DNA from: Tribonema minus | Taxonomy: Eukaryota > Sar > Xanthophyceae > Tribonematales > Tribonemataceae | Direction: 5' to 3' | NCBI GenBank assembly: GCA_017506865.1 | Contig: JAFCMP010000044.1 | Coordinates: forward strand, 351,979-415,978 | Length of the DNA: 64,000 bases | Shown here: positions 11,801 to 23,590 of the stretch, piece by piece | How the letters are laid out: each line of letters begins with the position of its first letter | Position numbering within the stretch: position 1 is the stretch's first letter | Made by a program: the position numbers and the translations under genes | The notes under the pieces: model-generated | Database searches by the model: none | The model's input: only the letters and a program-made list of their open reading frames with translations | Told to the model about the DNA's origin: nothing

Positions 11801-13138
11801 GATGAACTGTCAATCAGACGCTGGAGCACCCCAAGCACTGCCAGGTACAAGAAGTCACGTGCTCCCAGACACATGCTGGTCGAGTGCTCGCTGCAGCACA
11901 CATAGGCAATGATAAAAGCATCAGCAGCAACGCGAGCACCCCCATCTGAGCCCCCCTCTGTGTCGACTGCGACGCTCACCATGTGCAGCGAGCGCCGGAT
12001 CAGCGCGCTGCGCTCCTTCACGAGCGCCGCCGCCGCGGCGTCTGCGTAGCCGAGGTCGATGAGCAGCTCAAAGTTCTTCTTGTGCTCGCGGAAGCCCCAC
12101 GCGGTGAACGTGTTCGTCCCCGTGATCTCCGTGATGAGGCGGCACGAGAGCTCCGCGGCCATGGCGTCCGCCTGCGCGAAGATGTCCGCGACGCCCGCGC
12201 CGAGGTTCGTCGCGTTGCGCACATTCGCCGCGAACGCCTTGACCTGCCGTATGAGCCGCACCGCCGCCTCGTGCTTTCGCTCCAGCAGCAGCTCCTCTAG
12301 CTCTGTCGGCGCCTTATCCAGCCACTCGGGCAGCTTCAGGCCGCCGCGCCCCGCGCCGCCGCCGCCGTCGCCGCCGCGGCCGGTAGCGCCTGCTCGCAGC
12401 CCGAACGCCCCCCCCTCGGCGTTGGTGGGGGAGAGCTTGGAGGCGGGGTCGGGGCGCTCGACGAGGCGGATGGACTGGAAGGTGCTGAGCGTTGTCGCGG
12501 CGGTGGAGAGGAGGTTGCGCAGCGCGTCGATGTCCTTCTCCATGGACTGGATCTGCGCCGTCGCGTGCATGAAGGTCTGGTAGTTGCGCACGACCTCCTG
12601 CCTGCAGCAGGGAGTGGGCGTGTGTGTGTGGGGGGGGGGCAGCGGTCGCGGGCGTGTGAGCGGTGATGGCGGGTGCTCAGCCGGTGCTGATGTGGCGGTG
12701 CGTGCTGCACTGCAAGTGGGTGAGTTGACCGACCACAATTGAAGCAGCAGGTCTGTTTGTGAGGTCCCAAATAGGCGCCAGGCACACAAAGCTTGGCATC
12801 ACTCTGATCATGTACGATACGCCGAACGGCAGCATTCTGGATGCCTAGTGGGCGAGTGCAGAAACCCCAGTAGTACACATCGGGATATCTGCAGGTAGTA
12901 GTACTTGGCAGCAGCGGAGGCGCCACAGCCGATAGAGCGAGCCGAATGAGGACATCTCAAGAAACACTTGTTGTCGGTGCCATGGCACTTGCCTGAGGCT
13001 CTCCTCTGTTTGCCTCCGCAGTGACTCCAGCTCCTCGCATCGGGCGGAAGCTCCGCTGGCGGAGTTGTTCTCATAGAACTTCTTGACATACTCACCCGCA
13101 TCGAAGTTCTCATCGCCAAAAAACTCTATCAGATCCAT
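8859..13138 (-). CDS. EXO84: Exocyst subunit EXO84 (EXOC8-like)
   Basis: Part of the exocyst, which tethers secretory vesicles to the plasma membrane. Exons on the minus strand: 13138-12989, 12597-11980, 11322-11155 and 10745-8859, about 940 residues, all in phase. The N terminus has the Exo84/Vps51 start (DAGEYVKKFYENN) and heptad helices (NYQTFMHATAQIQSMEKDID). Exon 2 contains LDKAPTELEELLLERKHEAA, the start of the Exo84 C-terminal fold; exons 3-4 continue it (DPLTYVREISGTFFGQLMDT, FCRLVMWLDNQVDQYARL). The last 290 or so residues are a low-complexity, Arg/Ser-rich tail with three DDVDDMP motifs, the last at the very C terminus. The intron 1 junction is ambiguous: a GT donor at 12988 or a GC donor at 12992 give the same protein. 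It is divergent from COG2, with 308 bp between starts. Confidence 0.9.
10562..10887. repeat. Poly-G tracts in EXO84 exon 4 and intron 3
   Basis: G runs at about 10551-10579 (inside exon 4, encoding Pro on the minus strand) and an uninterrupted run of more than 20 G at about 10864-10887 in intron 3. They are possible assembly weak points and quadruplex formers. Confidence 0.7.
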
Positions 13139-13446
13139 GCCTGCTCTGCCGTTGCTGATTTGGTGAATTGAATTGCTCGAGTCCCCTTCTTGTGTTGTGG
13201 ACTGCTGTGAATTCCCACTGCTTGACGATCGCAATGAAGTTGTGGATTCACACACGGCCCACGTTAGATACTGCCTCCCAATCAAGCCACACCACGCCTG
13301 GAAAAAATAACTCAAACTTCTCATGGAACTTCAACTGTTACCTGGAAAGACCTGTGTGTTGGACACCTGCGTGCGATGCAGCGAGGTGAAAGGCGCTGCA
13401 TTGCAACCCTTATGCAATAGCAGCGAGCATCTGCGCCGCGGGTGAG

Positions 13447-16400
13447 ATGCAGCAGCAAGATCACCCGCAGGATCACCACTTTCAGCAGTCTCAGCTTCAG
13501 CAGGGTCATGTTCAGCAGCAGCAGCAGTACCACCGCTTCAGCTTTGATCCTCGAGAATTTGACAGCGGCGATTTTGATGCCGGCGCCTTCATTGCAAGAG
13601 CGCAGGCTAGCGCTTCGCTGGAGCAGCTACATGAGCAGCTGGACGCGTACCTGGGCACCCTAAAGAAAAATCTGTACGAGCTTATCAATAGGGATTATGC
13701 GGACTTTATTCTCGTCAGCACCAAGCTGTCCGGCGTCGAGAACAAAGTATCCGACCTGGCAACTCCAATAGAGGCGCTATGCAGTCAGATACAGGCGCTG
13801 AGGGCCGCTCTGAGCAGCGAACTGGACCGAATCGAGGGTGTTCTAGCAGAGCGGACAGGCGTGCAGACCAGAAGAAGAACAGTCAAGCGATGCCTGCGGT
13901 TCCTGGAGTCGCTCGAGAGCGCAGAGATGCTGCTGGGCATAAGCGACGCAGTCCCAGAAGCACAGGATGCTGCCGCCGCCGCTACTGCCGCCGCTGCCAC
14001 AACACCAGCTGCATTGCCATCGTGGCAATTGGACAGCACCGCCTTTGCTGGCGGCGACGGTCACGCCAGCTGCTGGAGCGACAGCGACAACGACGACGAC
14101 GTCGCCACCTCGAAATCAACACCTGATGCTGCCGTCGCTGCCGCCGCCGCCGCCGCCGCCGTCAGCCGCCGCGAGCTGTGCTCGAACCTCGAGCGCGCCA
14201 GCCACTACGCCCTCATGCTCAACGCCGACGCCGGCATGGCGGCCACGGCGGAGCCCGCGGCGACCACCGCCGCGACCGACACGGCGCTGCAATCGCTGGC
14301 GGGCATGTCGGTGCGCGCGGCGCGCGTGGAGGCGGAGGTCGCGCAGCGGCTACGGGCGGCGTTCGGCGACCTGGTGCAGCCGCCGCCGCTGGCAGCAGCA
14401 GCGTACGCCGCGGTGGGCGGTGGCGCGGCAACGGAGGCGGAGGGGGGCGGGGGGCTGGATGTTGAGGCGTTCTTGGCATGCCTGCGCGCGTTTGCGGCGC
14501 TGGGCTGCGGGCGCGATGCGGAGAAGCAGTATGCCAGCGTTGCCGTGCAGCCGTTTCTTGACGGTGAGCGGGGCTGCCGCGGCGCGGCGATGATATCGTG
14601 ATTTGCGCTGTAGCACTAAGTTTGTGTGGCAGTGAAGGGGAACGTGCATGCGTGGCTGGCAGCTGCCTTTCACACGCAGGTCGTTTGCTCATAGTGCCTT
14701 CAATAGAAGTACCTCAGAGAAGGCGCAGCGGTTCACAGTGCATGCTGAGGGACAAGCGGCTGCACATCAGAGGTCACAACTGCGGGAATCATTGGCATTA
14801 CACGCTGTAATCACCCCATTCACAAAATCTGGCAGCAACCCTCCCTGTGCTTCAGCATGACCACACCCTGCCCCCGAGCACACTCCCCTTCAGCAGCGCT
14901 CACACACACCCCACGCTCGCCTCATCCCCATCAACCAGGCGTCCTCACGCAGGGGCGCCTGGACGCCGGCGCCCGCGGCTCCTGCCAAGGCCTCGCAGCC
15001 CTCTACGACGAGATCATTCACTACGTGGCGACGGCGTGCGCGCCGGCGGTGCGCGCCGCCGCCGCCACCTTCGCCGCCGCCGACGCCGCGCCCGTGGACC
15101 TCCTCGGCAACGCCGTCTGGGCGCCGCTGCAGGCGTCGCTCGTGGCGCGCCTGCCGAGCATCTTTGCGACGGGCCTCGCCGACGTGTTCCACCGCAACTA
15201 CGCGCTGTCGCAGGCGCTGCCGCGGCGCCTCGCGGAGGCGTGCAGCGGCGGCGGCCGCGAAGGCGGCAGCGCGCAGCAGCGCCTGGAGGCGCACCCCGCC
15301 TCCGCCGACTTCCGTGCGCGCTGGAACCTGCCCGTCTACTTTCAGCTGCGGCAGCGCGAGATTACCGCGGCGCTCGATGAGGCGCTGGCCGCGACGGACG
15401 GCGGCGCCGGCGCTGCCGCCGCCGCCGCCGCGCCCGGCGAGCCGGAGGCCGCGCTGGCGGCGACGGCTGCGACGTGGCGCGCGCTGACGCGGTGCTGGCA
15501 CGCGGACGTGTTTTTGCCGCCGCTCGCGCACCGCCACCTCAAGCTCACGCTGCAGCTGCTCTCGCGCTACCTCGGCTGGGCGGAGGAGGCGCTCTCGCAG
15601 CGCACCGCGACGCCGGAGGCGTGCGCGGCGGCGGCGGCGGACCTGGCGGCGCTGGCGGCGGCGTGCGCGCGGCGCGGCGCGCTGGCGGAGCTCATGCGGC
15701 AGCGGCTGCAGTCGGCGGAGGCGGCGGCGGTGGCGGCGGAGGCGGCAGCGGCGGCGGTGGCGCCGTGGGCGGAGCGGGCGGCGGAGGCGTGGGGGCGCGC
15801 GGCGGCGGCGGTTGCCGCGCGGTGCTGCGCGCTGCTGCAGGCCGTGCGCGGCGTGGCGGCGACATACCGCATGACAAACAGGTGTGTGATGTGTGGGTAC
15901 CTCGATGATGTGTACGGCACAATGATGGCAAGGACTGATGGCGGGGACCAATCTAGCTTGCGACGCGAAGAGAGGAACAGCGTTAGAGTTTAGTCGCGTG
16001 CTGCAGCGTGATCCGGTAGGTGAAGCGCCTTTCAGTCAGATGCCTGGGAGTGCCTCAGCGCAGTTGGGAGCACTGCAATTGAATCTGTACATGCCTTCAC
16101 AAGGGAAATGCAAACGGATGCAGCTTGGTCCTGATGAAACTGATGAAGTCAGCCATCCAATGTGTCAGCAAGTCAGGTGCGTAACATAATTACTAACATG
16201 TGCTCGCGGGCTGCAACAATAACTTCACCGTCTATCAGATATCTCGACATTTGTCTGGAGTTGACTTGTTGCTCAAAACGCAAAGGTAACGACTGAAGAG
16301 AACGGGCATTTGGTGCCCTTGTTTCAGTTCTTTGAGAGCCCGCCTCCCCTTCACTGCACGACGGCTTGACGTGCTGGTGTTCGCAGGGTTGTTCACTGTC

Positions 16401-17059
16401 AAATTCCATGCATGTCAACCGAGGACGACATAGAATAAGGCAGCTTCACGCTTTGCAGCAGCTGCAATGCAGCTGCACAGGCAGCTGACTGCACACCTGC
16501 CACCACTACTTCACCAAACTCCAGCACACGACCATGTCGCTCAGGGCACTATGCCTTACGCCACCGTCGCCATACTCTCAGGCCGCCGCCAGAGCGCCCC
16601 TCCGCATTCGTGCACAGCATACTGCGGCCGCTGCGCGACTTCGACGCGGAGTGGGGGGCGCGCGCGCCGCCGCCGCTGCCGCTGCCTCCAACTTCAACTT
16701 CACCTCCCCCCCTCCCCTGGCGCGCCGCGGCGCTGGAGAGCATAACGGAGGCGTACGTGGCGGCGGCGCGCGACGTTCTCAAGGCCGCACGCCTCACAGA
16801 GGAGTCGCTCAAGAAGCGGCGCAGCGCGCGGCGCGGCGGCAGCGGCGGCGGCGGCGGCGGCGGCGCGGGCGCGCTCAGCGACGCGGAGAAGATCGCGCTG
16901 CAGCTGCAGCTCGACGCGCACGAGTACGGGCGCGAGCTTGCGGCGATGGGCGTTGATCTAGGCGCGAGCGCGGCGTATCAGGCGATGCTGGCGGAGGTCG
17001 CAGATGCGCCGCGCGGGGGGCTGGGGGATGGGTCGTCGTTGCTGGGGCTGAATGATTAA
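13447..17059 (+). CDS. COG2: Conserved oligomeric Golgi complex subunit 2
   Basis: COG2 is a lobe A subunit of the COG complex, which tethers retrograde vesicles at the Golgi. Exons 13447-14563, 14939-15881 and 16582-17059 join in phases 1 and 2 to give 845 residues. The N-terminal signature is present after a Gln-rich leader: FDAGAFIARAQ, then LYELINRDYADFILVSTKLS and the coiled-coil helices. Exon 2 begins at the conserved GVLTQGRLDAGARGSCQGL and ends at TYRMTNR; exon 3 continues PPPERPSAFVHSILRPL and carries the C-terminal TEESLKKRR and LSDAEKIALQLQLDAHEYG. All are typical of the family at the expected order and length. There are many Ala runs. The ATG at 13447 is the first in frame. Confidence 0.92.
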
Positions 17060-18220
17060 CGATAGTGGCCCTGTTTGCAGATCGGGCATTGATTGGATGT
17101 TTCACACAGTGTTTTTTTTTGTGTCTTTCTTTGTAGCTGTGGTCTGCCTTTCAAAAGAGGTCGGCACTGTTGAAGTGTTTCTCTTGCCGCTCTGGTAACC
17201 TACCAGCATTGATGGTGGATTCATTCACAAGGCATACATACGCATACACAGGCAGCATGGCAAGGCAACATTCAAACGCATTCTCTGTTGAACACTTTAT
17301 GGTCAAGTACAGCCTGTTCAGCGCAAGCATGTGCACGTCAACACACTGAGGTCAGTGACCATGCAGGCTGCGCTACTATTGATGACATTGCAGGCAAATT
17401 CTCAAGTGATCCTCAGCATCTTATCAACCCAAGTATGAGAGCGCAGCAGCACTAGGGTGACCATCACCATTGACACTGCACAACGGCCAAGCCACTATGC
17501 TACCTACACTCATTGGATCTACTGCCTGTGACCTATGCTGTAATTGCACTGGAGTGCACATTGCAGTGCAACGAACCCAGTGCCACGAAAGGTGATAGGA
17601 CGGGCAGAATGCAGCCAGCCACATGCGTGCATTCACGGTACACAGCAAGAACATTGTCCAGCAGGATCCAACCAGTTGCAAGATGACAAACAGGCAATAA
17701 TATACAAGCGCACAACTTGTGACTGTGACGTTCCTATTGCCGGCACCGTATGATGCGAGACAGCACTGCGTGCTGCCCCCCGCCACATGCGGAATATCAC
17801 CTGTCACGTTGCAACAGCAACCCTCCGTATTATTGCTAGCCGTCTCGATGAAGCGTGCTGCAGCCGTAACCCAGCATGCTAGCAGCCATATTGCCACATG
17901 CAGCTGATCAGGATCTGCTAACAACGGTGTGTTGAACACCGGTGAGTACAGCTCCTGAGGCAGACACACTTTGAAGTTGGTCCGCCTCTATCGTGGCACA
18001 CTGCACCTGTCAGGTCACATGCGCTGTCGGCAGTTGCCTGATGCATGAGGTGAAGTGTTCGGACTGAAACCTGCTCATTGAGCATTAATGTCCAGCTAGA
18101 TGGAGCTGCTGTTGCGGTGTCAAGCAGCGATGCAAACGGCGCTTGGAGCTGCCACCAGACCGACGGTGGGCAAGGCTGTGCACACCCTGGAAACTACCAA
18201 GTTGTTCGTGCTGCTGCCGC
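17060..18220. other. Intergenic, no gene seen
   Basis: About 1.2 kb between the convergent 3' ends of COG2 and the 18221 gene. A minus-strand frame of 181 codons (17424-17969) has no recognisable features and is probably chance. Confidence 0.55.
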
Positions 18221-18787
18221 TCAAGTGCCTGTCACAGCAGCAGCATCAACCTGTGACTCTTCGGTGTGCTCGCTGTCTGCTGCTGCTGCTAGTGCCGCAC
18301 TCTTCTCTCTCATAAGCGTAGCTGTGTTCGAGCACCTTTCCAGTGTGTAGCGCTCCAGCTCGTGGTCCTTGGGCCCCCTGACGCGCACCTTCACCGTCCC
18401 CTCACCTCCCAACAGGCCCTCACGCTTGCAGGCCTTGAACACCCACAGCCGGCGGTTATTGAGGCTGAAGTACCATGAGCTTCCATGCTCCGAAGGACCC
18501 TCTATGACGGTGATCACCGGCAGGTCTGTGATTTTGGTGGCGCCACTGCGGATCTCTTCTAGAGTTGTCTGCAATGAGCGGCCACACCCACTGAATACCG
18601 GACGTATCTTGCTGTGGGCAAAGCGTATCCGGTCTGGATCGATGTCCATGTGCACAAATGTGGTCGCTGACAAGCGAGGCTTGCCTGTGGAGCTGCTGCC
18701 TTTGCCTTTGCTACCTGCACCGCGCTGGTGCTCCTCGTCGTCGGAGCTCTCATCTCCTTTCCTTGCTCTGCCTTTGGCTTTGCCCAT
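18221..18787 (-). CDS. Conserved protein with HSKIRPxFSG/SLNNRRLWVFK motifs
   Basis: Single-exon frame of 188 residues. After a charged N terminus (GKAKGRARKGDESSDDEEHQ) the core has strongly protein-like blocks: DPDRIRFAHSKIRPVFSGCG, TTLEEIRSG, DLPVITVIEGP, SWYFSLNNRRLWVFKACKR, VKVRVRGPKDHELERYTLER. I recognise this as a conserved eukaryotic family without an assigned function. The arrangement (IRPxFSGxG, then DLPxIxV, then SLNNRRLxVFK) recalls the ParB/sulfiredoxin-like fold, but that is inference. It is divergent from the LRR gene, with 169 bp between the starts that could hold a shared promoter. Confidence 0.7.
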   Translation of the reverse strand: MGKAKGRARKGDESSDDEEHQRGAGSKGKGSSSTGKPRLSATTFVHMDIDPDRIRFAHSKIRPVFSGCGRSLQTTLEEIRSGATKITDLPVITVIEGPSEHGSSWYFSLNNRRLWVFKACKREGLLGGEGTVKVRVRGPKDHELERYTLERCSNTATLMREKSAALAAAADSEHTEESQVDAAAVTGT

Positions 18788-18956
18788 GTTGACGAGTGTC
18801 GGCGACCGTGGTCAAAGCGTTAGAGGATGCGACTTCGGAAACTCCCAATGTCACGTTGAAGTTGCATCATGCCTTCCAGGAGACCGAAGCTAATACCGTG
18901 CGATACACAGGAGACACAGCTTTACTGATCGAGGAATATCGACTAATGCAATAGCA

Positions 18957-21900
18957 ATGCCAGCAGCTCAGCAGCGCTGTGCGGGCTGCAGCAGCAAAAT
19001 GCGTCCTCGCGAAGAGGGCGATGGTTCAAGTTTCCCCAAAAAGAGGGTTTGCCACGAGAACAGCCGGCAGCCTGACGCTGGAGCTGTGCTGCAAATTCTG
19101 CTGGCCAGCGATGCTTTGTGCTGGGTGGAGGTGCTCGCCTTGGCATCCGTCAGCAGGACGATACGCTTTCACGCGATTGAGGTGCGCAGCTTGCATGTGG
19201 CGCACTTGAGTTACCTCTAGTTAGGTAGCGAAGGTGCCCCGCCTGCATGATGAGCGCGCAGCAGTCAGCGAAAGCAGCGAGCATTCAGGTGATTATCCGC
19301 ATCTTCTTCTGAGCTGATGCGCCCCTGATCTGTTGAGCATCCCTTGATCAAAAGCGCACTTGTTGGTATGCCACACGACACTGTGCTGGGTGTTCACCTA
19401 CTTTACCTTGGCGCATCGGTGGTGCCAACTGCACTCACACGGTGAGACTGTTATGACAAGCCACTGCTTAACAGTGTTTTGCAACGGCGCGCGCCTCTAT
19501 CTTGTAGCGTCGTGTCACGACTGTGTTGTCTCCGAACTAGCAGTAACTAGCAGTTCGTGACACACAAACAATCTTGTAGCTGTATACGCAGGAGTCATGC
19601 TGTTCACATTGATCATATCCCTCAGTCGTTCACATAGAAGCGGTGCATTCCTGGGTGTGCAAGAGCAGAGGTGCTCGCTGTTTGCGAAAAGCTGGTTTCC
19701 GAGTAGTTCATCATGCCCTCGCCAGCGCTCAGCTCTCTGTCTGCATTGAACAGCTGCTGCAGTAGAGAAGCTGCAGCAGTCCTCAGTGTATAGCACGTAG
19801 CAGAGCGCTGACAGGTCATGATGACAGGTGATACGTGTCGTTGTCATTGTCATTTCAAGTATGCTGGACACACAACAAACTTCCCTTTATGCAAGGCGAT
19901 GTTCTCCCCGCTCTCTCCTCGACGAAGTCTTACAAAGTTGCTGCCTGACAGATGATGCAGTTCATACGCAAATAGCCGAAAGGAAGTGCAGCAACACGCC
20001 AATGCTTAAAGCTCTTATCCAACTACCTCAGTCACTCTTTGGCAATTACTCAATGAATCTGGCATTTCAAAGCGGTAGATCAGTGAGCTTGTGCATTCTG
20101 TGCACAGGCCTGTACACAGGCGTGTCCCCCATATTTTTGCTGAGCACCCCTAGCCATGCACATACATCATGTGCGTCACCATGTTCTGCACACATCTCAC
20201 CTATACTCAGCGCCTGGACTTCAACTCACACAATCAAACCGCAACCGGCGACCCCCCCCCCCCCCCCTCGCCGCAGGCCCTCGCCCACTGCTCGCTGACC
20301 TTCCACAACACGGCCCGCTTCGCGCACCGCTGGTACCAGCTCCCCGTGGCCCGCCTCCTCAAGGCCATAACAGCGCCCGAAGCAATCCGCATCCACAGCG
20401 TCAACAGCGAGGGCCGCGCCGACAGCCCGGACCCCGGCTTCCGCGCGCTGTGGCGGCGCCTGTGCGACGGCATCCTTGCGGTGGATGCGCACCCCACAGT
20501 GCAGCGGCTCAGCGTGTGTGGCTTCGGCTGGGACGACGGAGGCCTGTCGGCAGTGCTCGACGGCCTCGCGCGCGGCGCCTTCGCGCAGCTGCGCGAGCTC
20601 GACCTCTCGCACAACGCGGGCGGCGCGCGCCGCGGCGGCCGCGCGCCGCCGACGTCGTGCTCGCTCCACTTCCTCTGCAAGCACGTGCTGCTGCGCGGCT
20701 GCTGCCCGCGCCTCGCCGCGCTGCGCATCCACGACGCCGTCGCCGCGCCCGCGCAGCACCAGCAGCAGCAGCAGCAGCAGCGCACCGCCGCCGCCGCCGC
20801 CGATGACGCGCCAGCGGCGGCGGCGGCGGCGGCGTGCGCGGTGCGCTTGCGCGAGCTGGAGGCGGACGTCGCCGTCGTCCTGTCCGCGGAGCTTTTTCCG
20901 CAGTCGCTGCTGCGCAGCCTGAGGACGCTGACGCTGTGGGGCTGGGCGGCGGCGCGGCCCGCGGCAGGCGCAATAGTGGACGCGCTTGCGTGCGCTCCGT
21001 GCGCCGAGCTGCAGTCGCTCACGCTGCGCCAGGTCGACTTCGGCCCGCCTGCCGCGACGGCGGTGGCGGCGGCGGCGGATGCGCAGGAGGCCGCAGGAGA
21101 GGGCGACGCGCTGCTGCGGCTGCTGAGCGGCGCCGCGCTGCCGTCGCTGCGGCGCGTGCGCCTGTGCGATGCGCGCGCGCTCGGCGTGGAGATCGCGGAG
21201 CTCGTGGCGGAGCTGCCGGGGCCGCAGTTCTGCATGCTAAAGCTCAGCGCGCCGCGGCACCGCGCCGCCGCCGACGCGTCCGCCGCCGCTCTCTTTCCCG
21301 CCAAGCTCACGGGCCTGCTGAGCAGCGGCGGCAGCGGCAGCGCGGCGGCAGCAGCTGCGGCGGCAGCAGCGCCGACGCTCAGCGCGCACTTCAGCGGCTT
21401 GGCAGTGCTAGACCTGTCCAACGCGTGCCCGTCGCACCTGCCGACGAGCGCCGCGCTGCTGCGCGCCGCCGCGGCCGCGTGCCCGCGCCTCACCGCACTG
21501 ACGCTTGCCGGCAACGACCTGGGGTGCCCAGGCGCCGCGGCGCCGCTGCGCGAGGCCCTCGCAGCGCGCCGCTGGCCCGCGCTCGAGACGCTCGTACTCA
21601 ACGCCACGGACCTGGAGGATGCAGCGTTTGCGTCGCTGTGCTCAGCGCTCAGTGGTGTCGTGCCTACGGCGGCACTGGGCGCTGCTGTCGCCGCGGGGAG
21701 CGCTACGGCGGCGGCGCCGCGGCTCAGGCGCCTGGAGCTGCGCTGCTGCGGGCTGCGCGCCGCCGCCATGGCCGCGCTGCGCGCGTGCGCCGCCGCCGGC
21801 GCGCTGCCGTCCCTGGAGCACCTCGACGTCAGCGGCAACCCCATCGGCGACGCCGGCGCGGCGGCGCTGGCGCGCGCGCTGCCGCACGCGCCGCGCGCCG

Positions 21901-22292
21901 CCGCGCTGCTGGCGATGGGCTGCGACATTGCGGCGCCGGGGCTCGGCGCGATCGTGGGGTGCATGCGCGAGGGCCACGCCCCGCGCCTGCGCCTGCTGCA
22001 CATCTGCTGCAACCAGCTGCTGCACAGGGCGCAGCAGCAGGACGGCGGTGCTGGTGGCGGCGGCGGCGCGCTGCTCAAGGGGCGCGGCGGCAGGGCGGCG
22101 CACTGCGGCGGCGGCAGTGGCGACGGCAGCGGCGCGGGCGGCTATGGAGAGCTGCGGGACGTACTGGTGCGGCGGTGCTGCCCCGACCTGAGGGAGCTGT
22201 GGGTGTGCGGCAGCGGCGCGCTGCGGCACAGCCTGCACGGCGCGCAGCTGGCGGGGCTGCAGCTCGGCAGCTGCGGCTTGTGCGGAGTCTGA
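18957..22292 (+). CDS. Leucine-rich-repeat (RNI-like) protein with F-box-like N terminus
   Basis: Two exons, 18957-19181 and 20277-22292, joined in phase 0, about 746 residues. Exon 1 has a short F-box-like helix pair (VLQILLASDALCWVEVLALASVSRTI); its assignment is tentative. Exon 2 carries irregular 26-30 residue leucine-rich repeats of the ribonuclease-inhibitor type, for example LRELDLSHNAGG, LAVLDLSNACP, LTALTLAGNDLGCPGAAAPL and LEHLDVSGNPIGDAGAAAL. Long Ala, Gln and Gly runs interrupt them. Such proteins bind partners in ubiquitin ligases or signalling. The acceptor lies after a run of about 16 C. A long antisense frame over exon 2 is a composition effect. Confidence 0.75.
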
Positions 22293-23258
22293 CGACTTGT
22301 GCTTAAACACGTGAAGGGGGGGGACGACATAGGGGGAGGCGGGGAAGGCTGCCGAGGAGTCTCCGCCAATTCAAGGGACGCTCGCCCAAACAACGTTGTG
22401 AGGCTGCAGCAAGCACGTGTGTCGTGTCAAGAAGATGAGGTTGTTGCCTCAGCAATGTTGTAAGAAAGCGATTGTCGCACAGTCTTTCACGCTATACAAG
22501 GTTACAGGTCACACAGGCCTGATAAACAAACAGTGAAAGCGAGAGCGACAGCCAATGTGTATAGTAGGCGTTGGCAATCAAGAGATTGAGAGGGTATGTA
22601 CAGTACGGCCGGGCAAATACTGCAGTGTACACAGCCTGTACATGGTTTAAGCAGTAGCTGCGCACTTTGAAGTGTTGTATATACTACATACACAGGCAGT
22701 AGCGCTGTGGCGCGTCACCGAGGCATCTGCCATTATCTCTAAATTGCTAGGGGGGCAACGGCTTCTAGCAGTGTCAAGTGGAGTGTTGCGTGCAAGAGTG
22801 TGTGTCTGCGGAGCAGTGACAACAATAGAGAGCTGCATGCACCATGCTTCTCAGTTTTTTGCTTATCTTGTCGACCATCTTCTGCGATGCTGCACTTCAC
22901 GGTGTGCTGTTGGAATGCTGCCATGACATTCAACGACCGCCCATGACGTTGTGCATCGGCGCCGGCGCACAGGCTGCGTATGCGGATGACCACATTGCAC
23001 ACTACAGCCGCAGCATCAACACTGCGGCGGCTGCGACCGGCCACATACTGCACCGGCCGACACCATTGCACACATACAACACAGGAGGCACTCTGATGAA
23101 TCCACCGACCTTGGCCAGAGAGAAGCAGCGTATATCTGAAAAAGTATTTGATTTTGAAGCGCATCACGGCGCTGAGCGCTGTGGTAAATTCGACGTGCGC
23201 CGGCTGATGCGCGGGAGTTCGGCGGCGACACTCGTGAAGCAGAAGACGTGGCGAGCGC
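22293..23258. other. Intergenic, no gene seen
   Basis: No supported gene. Several short open frames overlap on both strands without recognisable motifs. Confidence 0.5.
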
Positions 23259-23523
23259 ACCTGAGCCGGCGGCAGCAGCGGTACCTGAGCCGGCGGCAGC
23301 AGCATTGCCTGACTTTGCATGCGTCATGTGACGTAGTGAGCGTGCGCATGCAGCTAGTACGCCACGGCAGCAGTCGTTGCGAGCAGCGCAGCGCGGCATC
23401 GAGTAGTGATAATGGTACTTCCATGTACATTGTGCGCATGCAGTGGTACGCACGGCGGGAGTCGTTGAGAGCAGCGCGGTGCGGCATCAATGGTGATAAT
23501 GGTACTTCTATGCGCATTGTGTG
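23259..23523. repeat. Tandem repeats (24 bp x2 and about 92 bp x2)
   Basis: A 24-bp unit containing CTGAGCCGGCGGCAGCAG is doubled at about 23262-23306. A unit of about 92 bp containing GTGATAATGGTACTTC and GCGCATGCAG recurs at about 23343-23434 and 23435-23523. Confidence 0.7.
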
Positions 23524-23590
23524 AGCGTGACACCACTGAATCATGCCGTGCGCGCTTTTTCCTGTGTGTCCCTGACTTCTGTATCAACGG

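Noticed and set aside
14890-15951. 353-codon minus-strand frame over COG2 exon 2
   Set aside because: Arg-rich antisense shadow; COG2 motifs are on the plus strand.
20234-22078. 614-codon minus-strand frame opposite the LRR gene
   Set aside because: Ser/Ala composition artefact; the plus strand has leucine-rich repeats and an in-phase splice junction.
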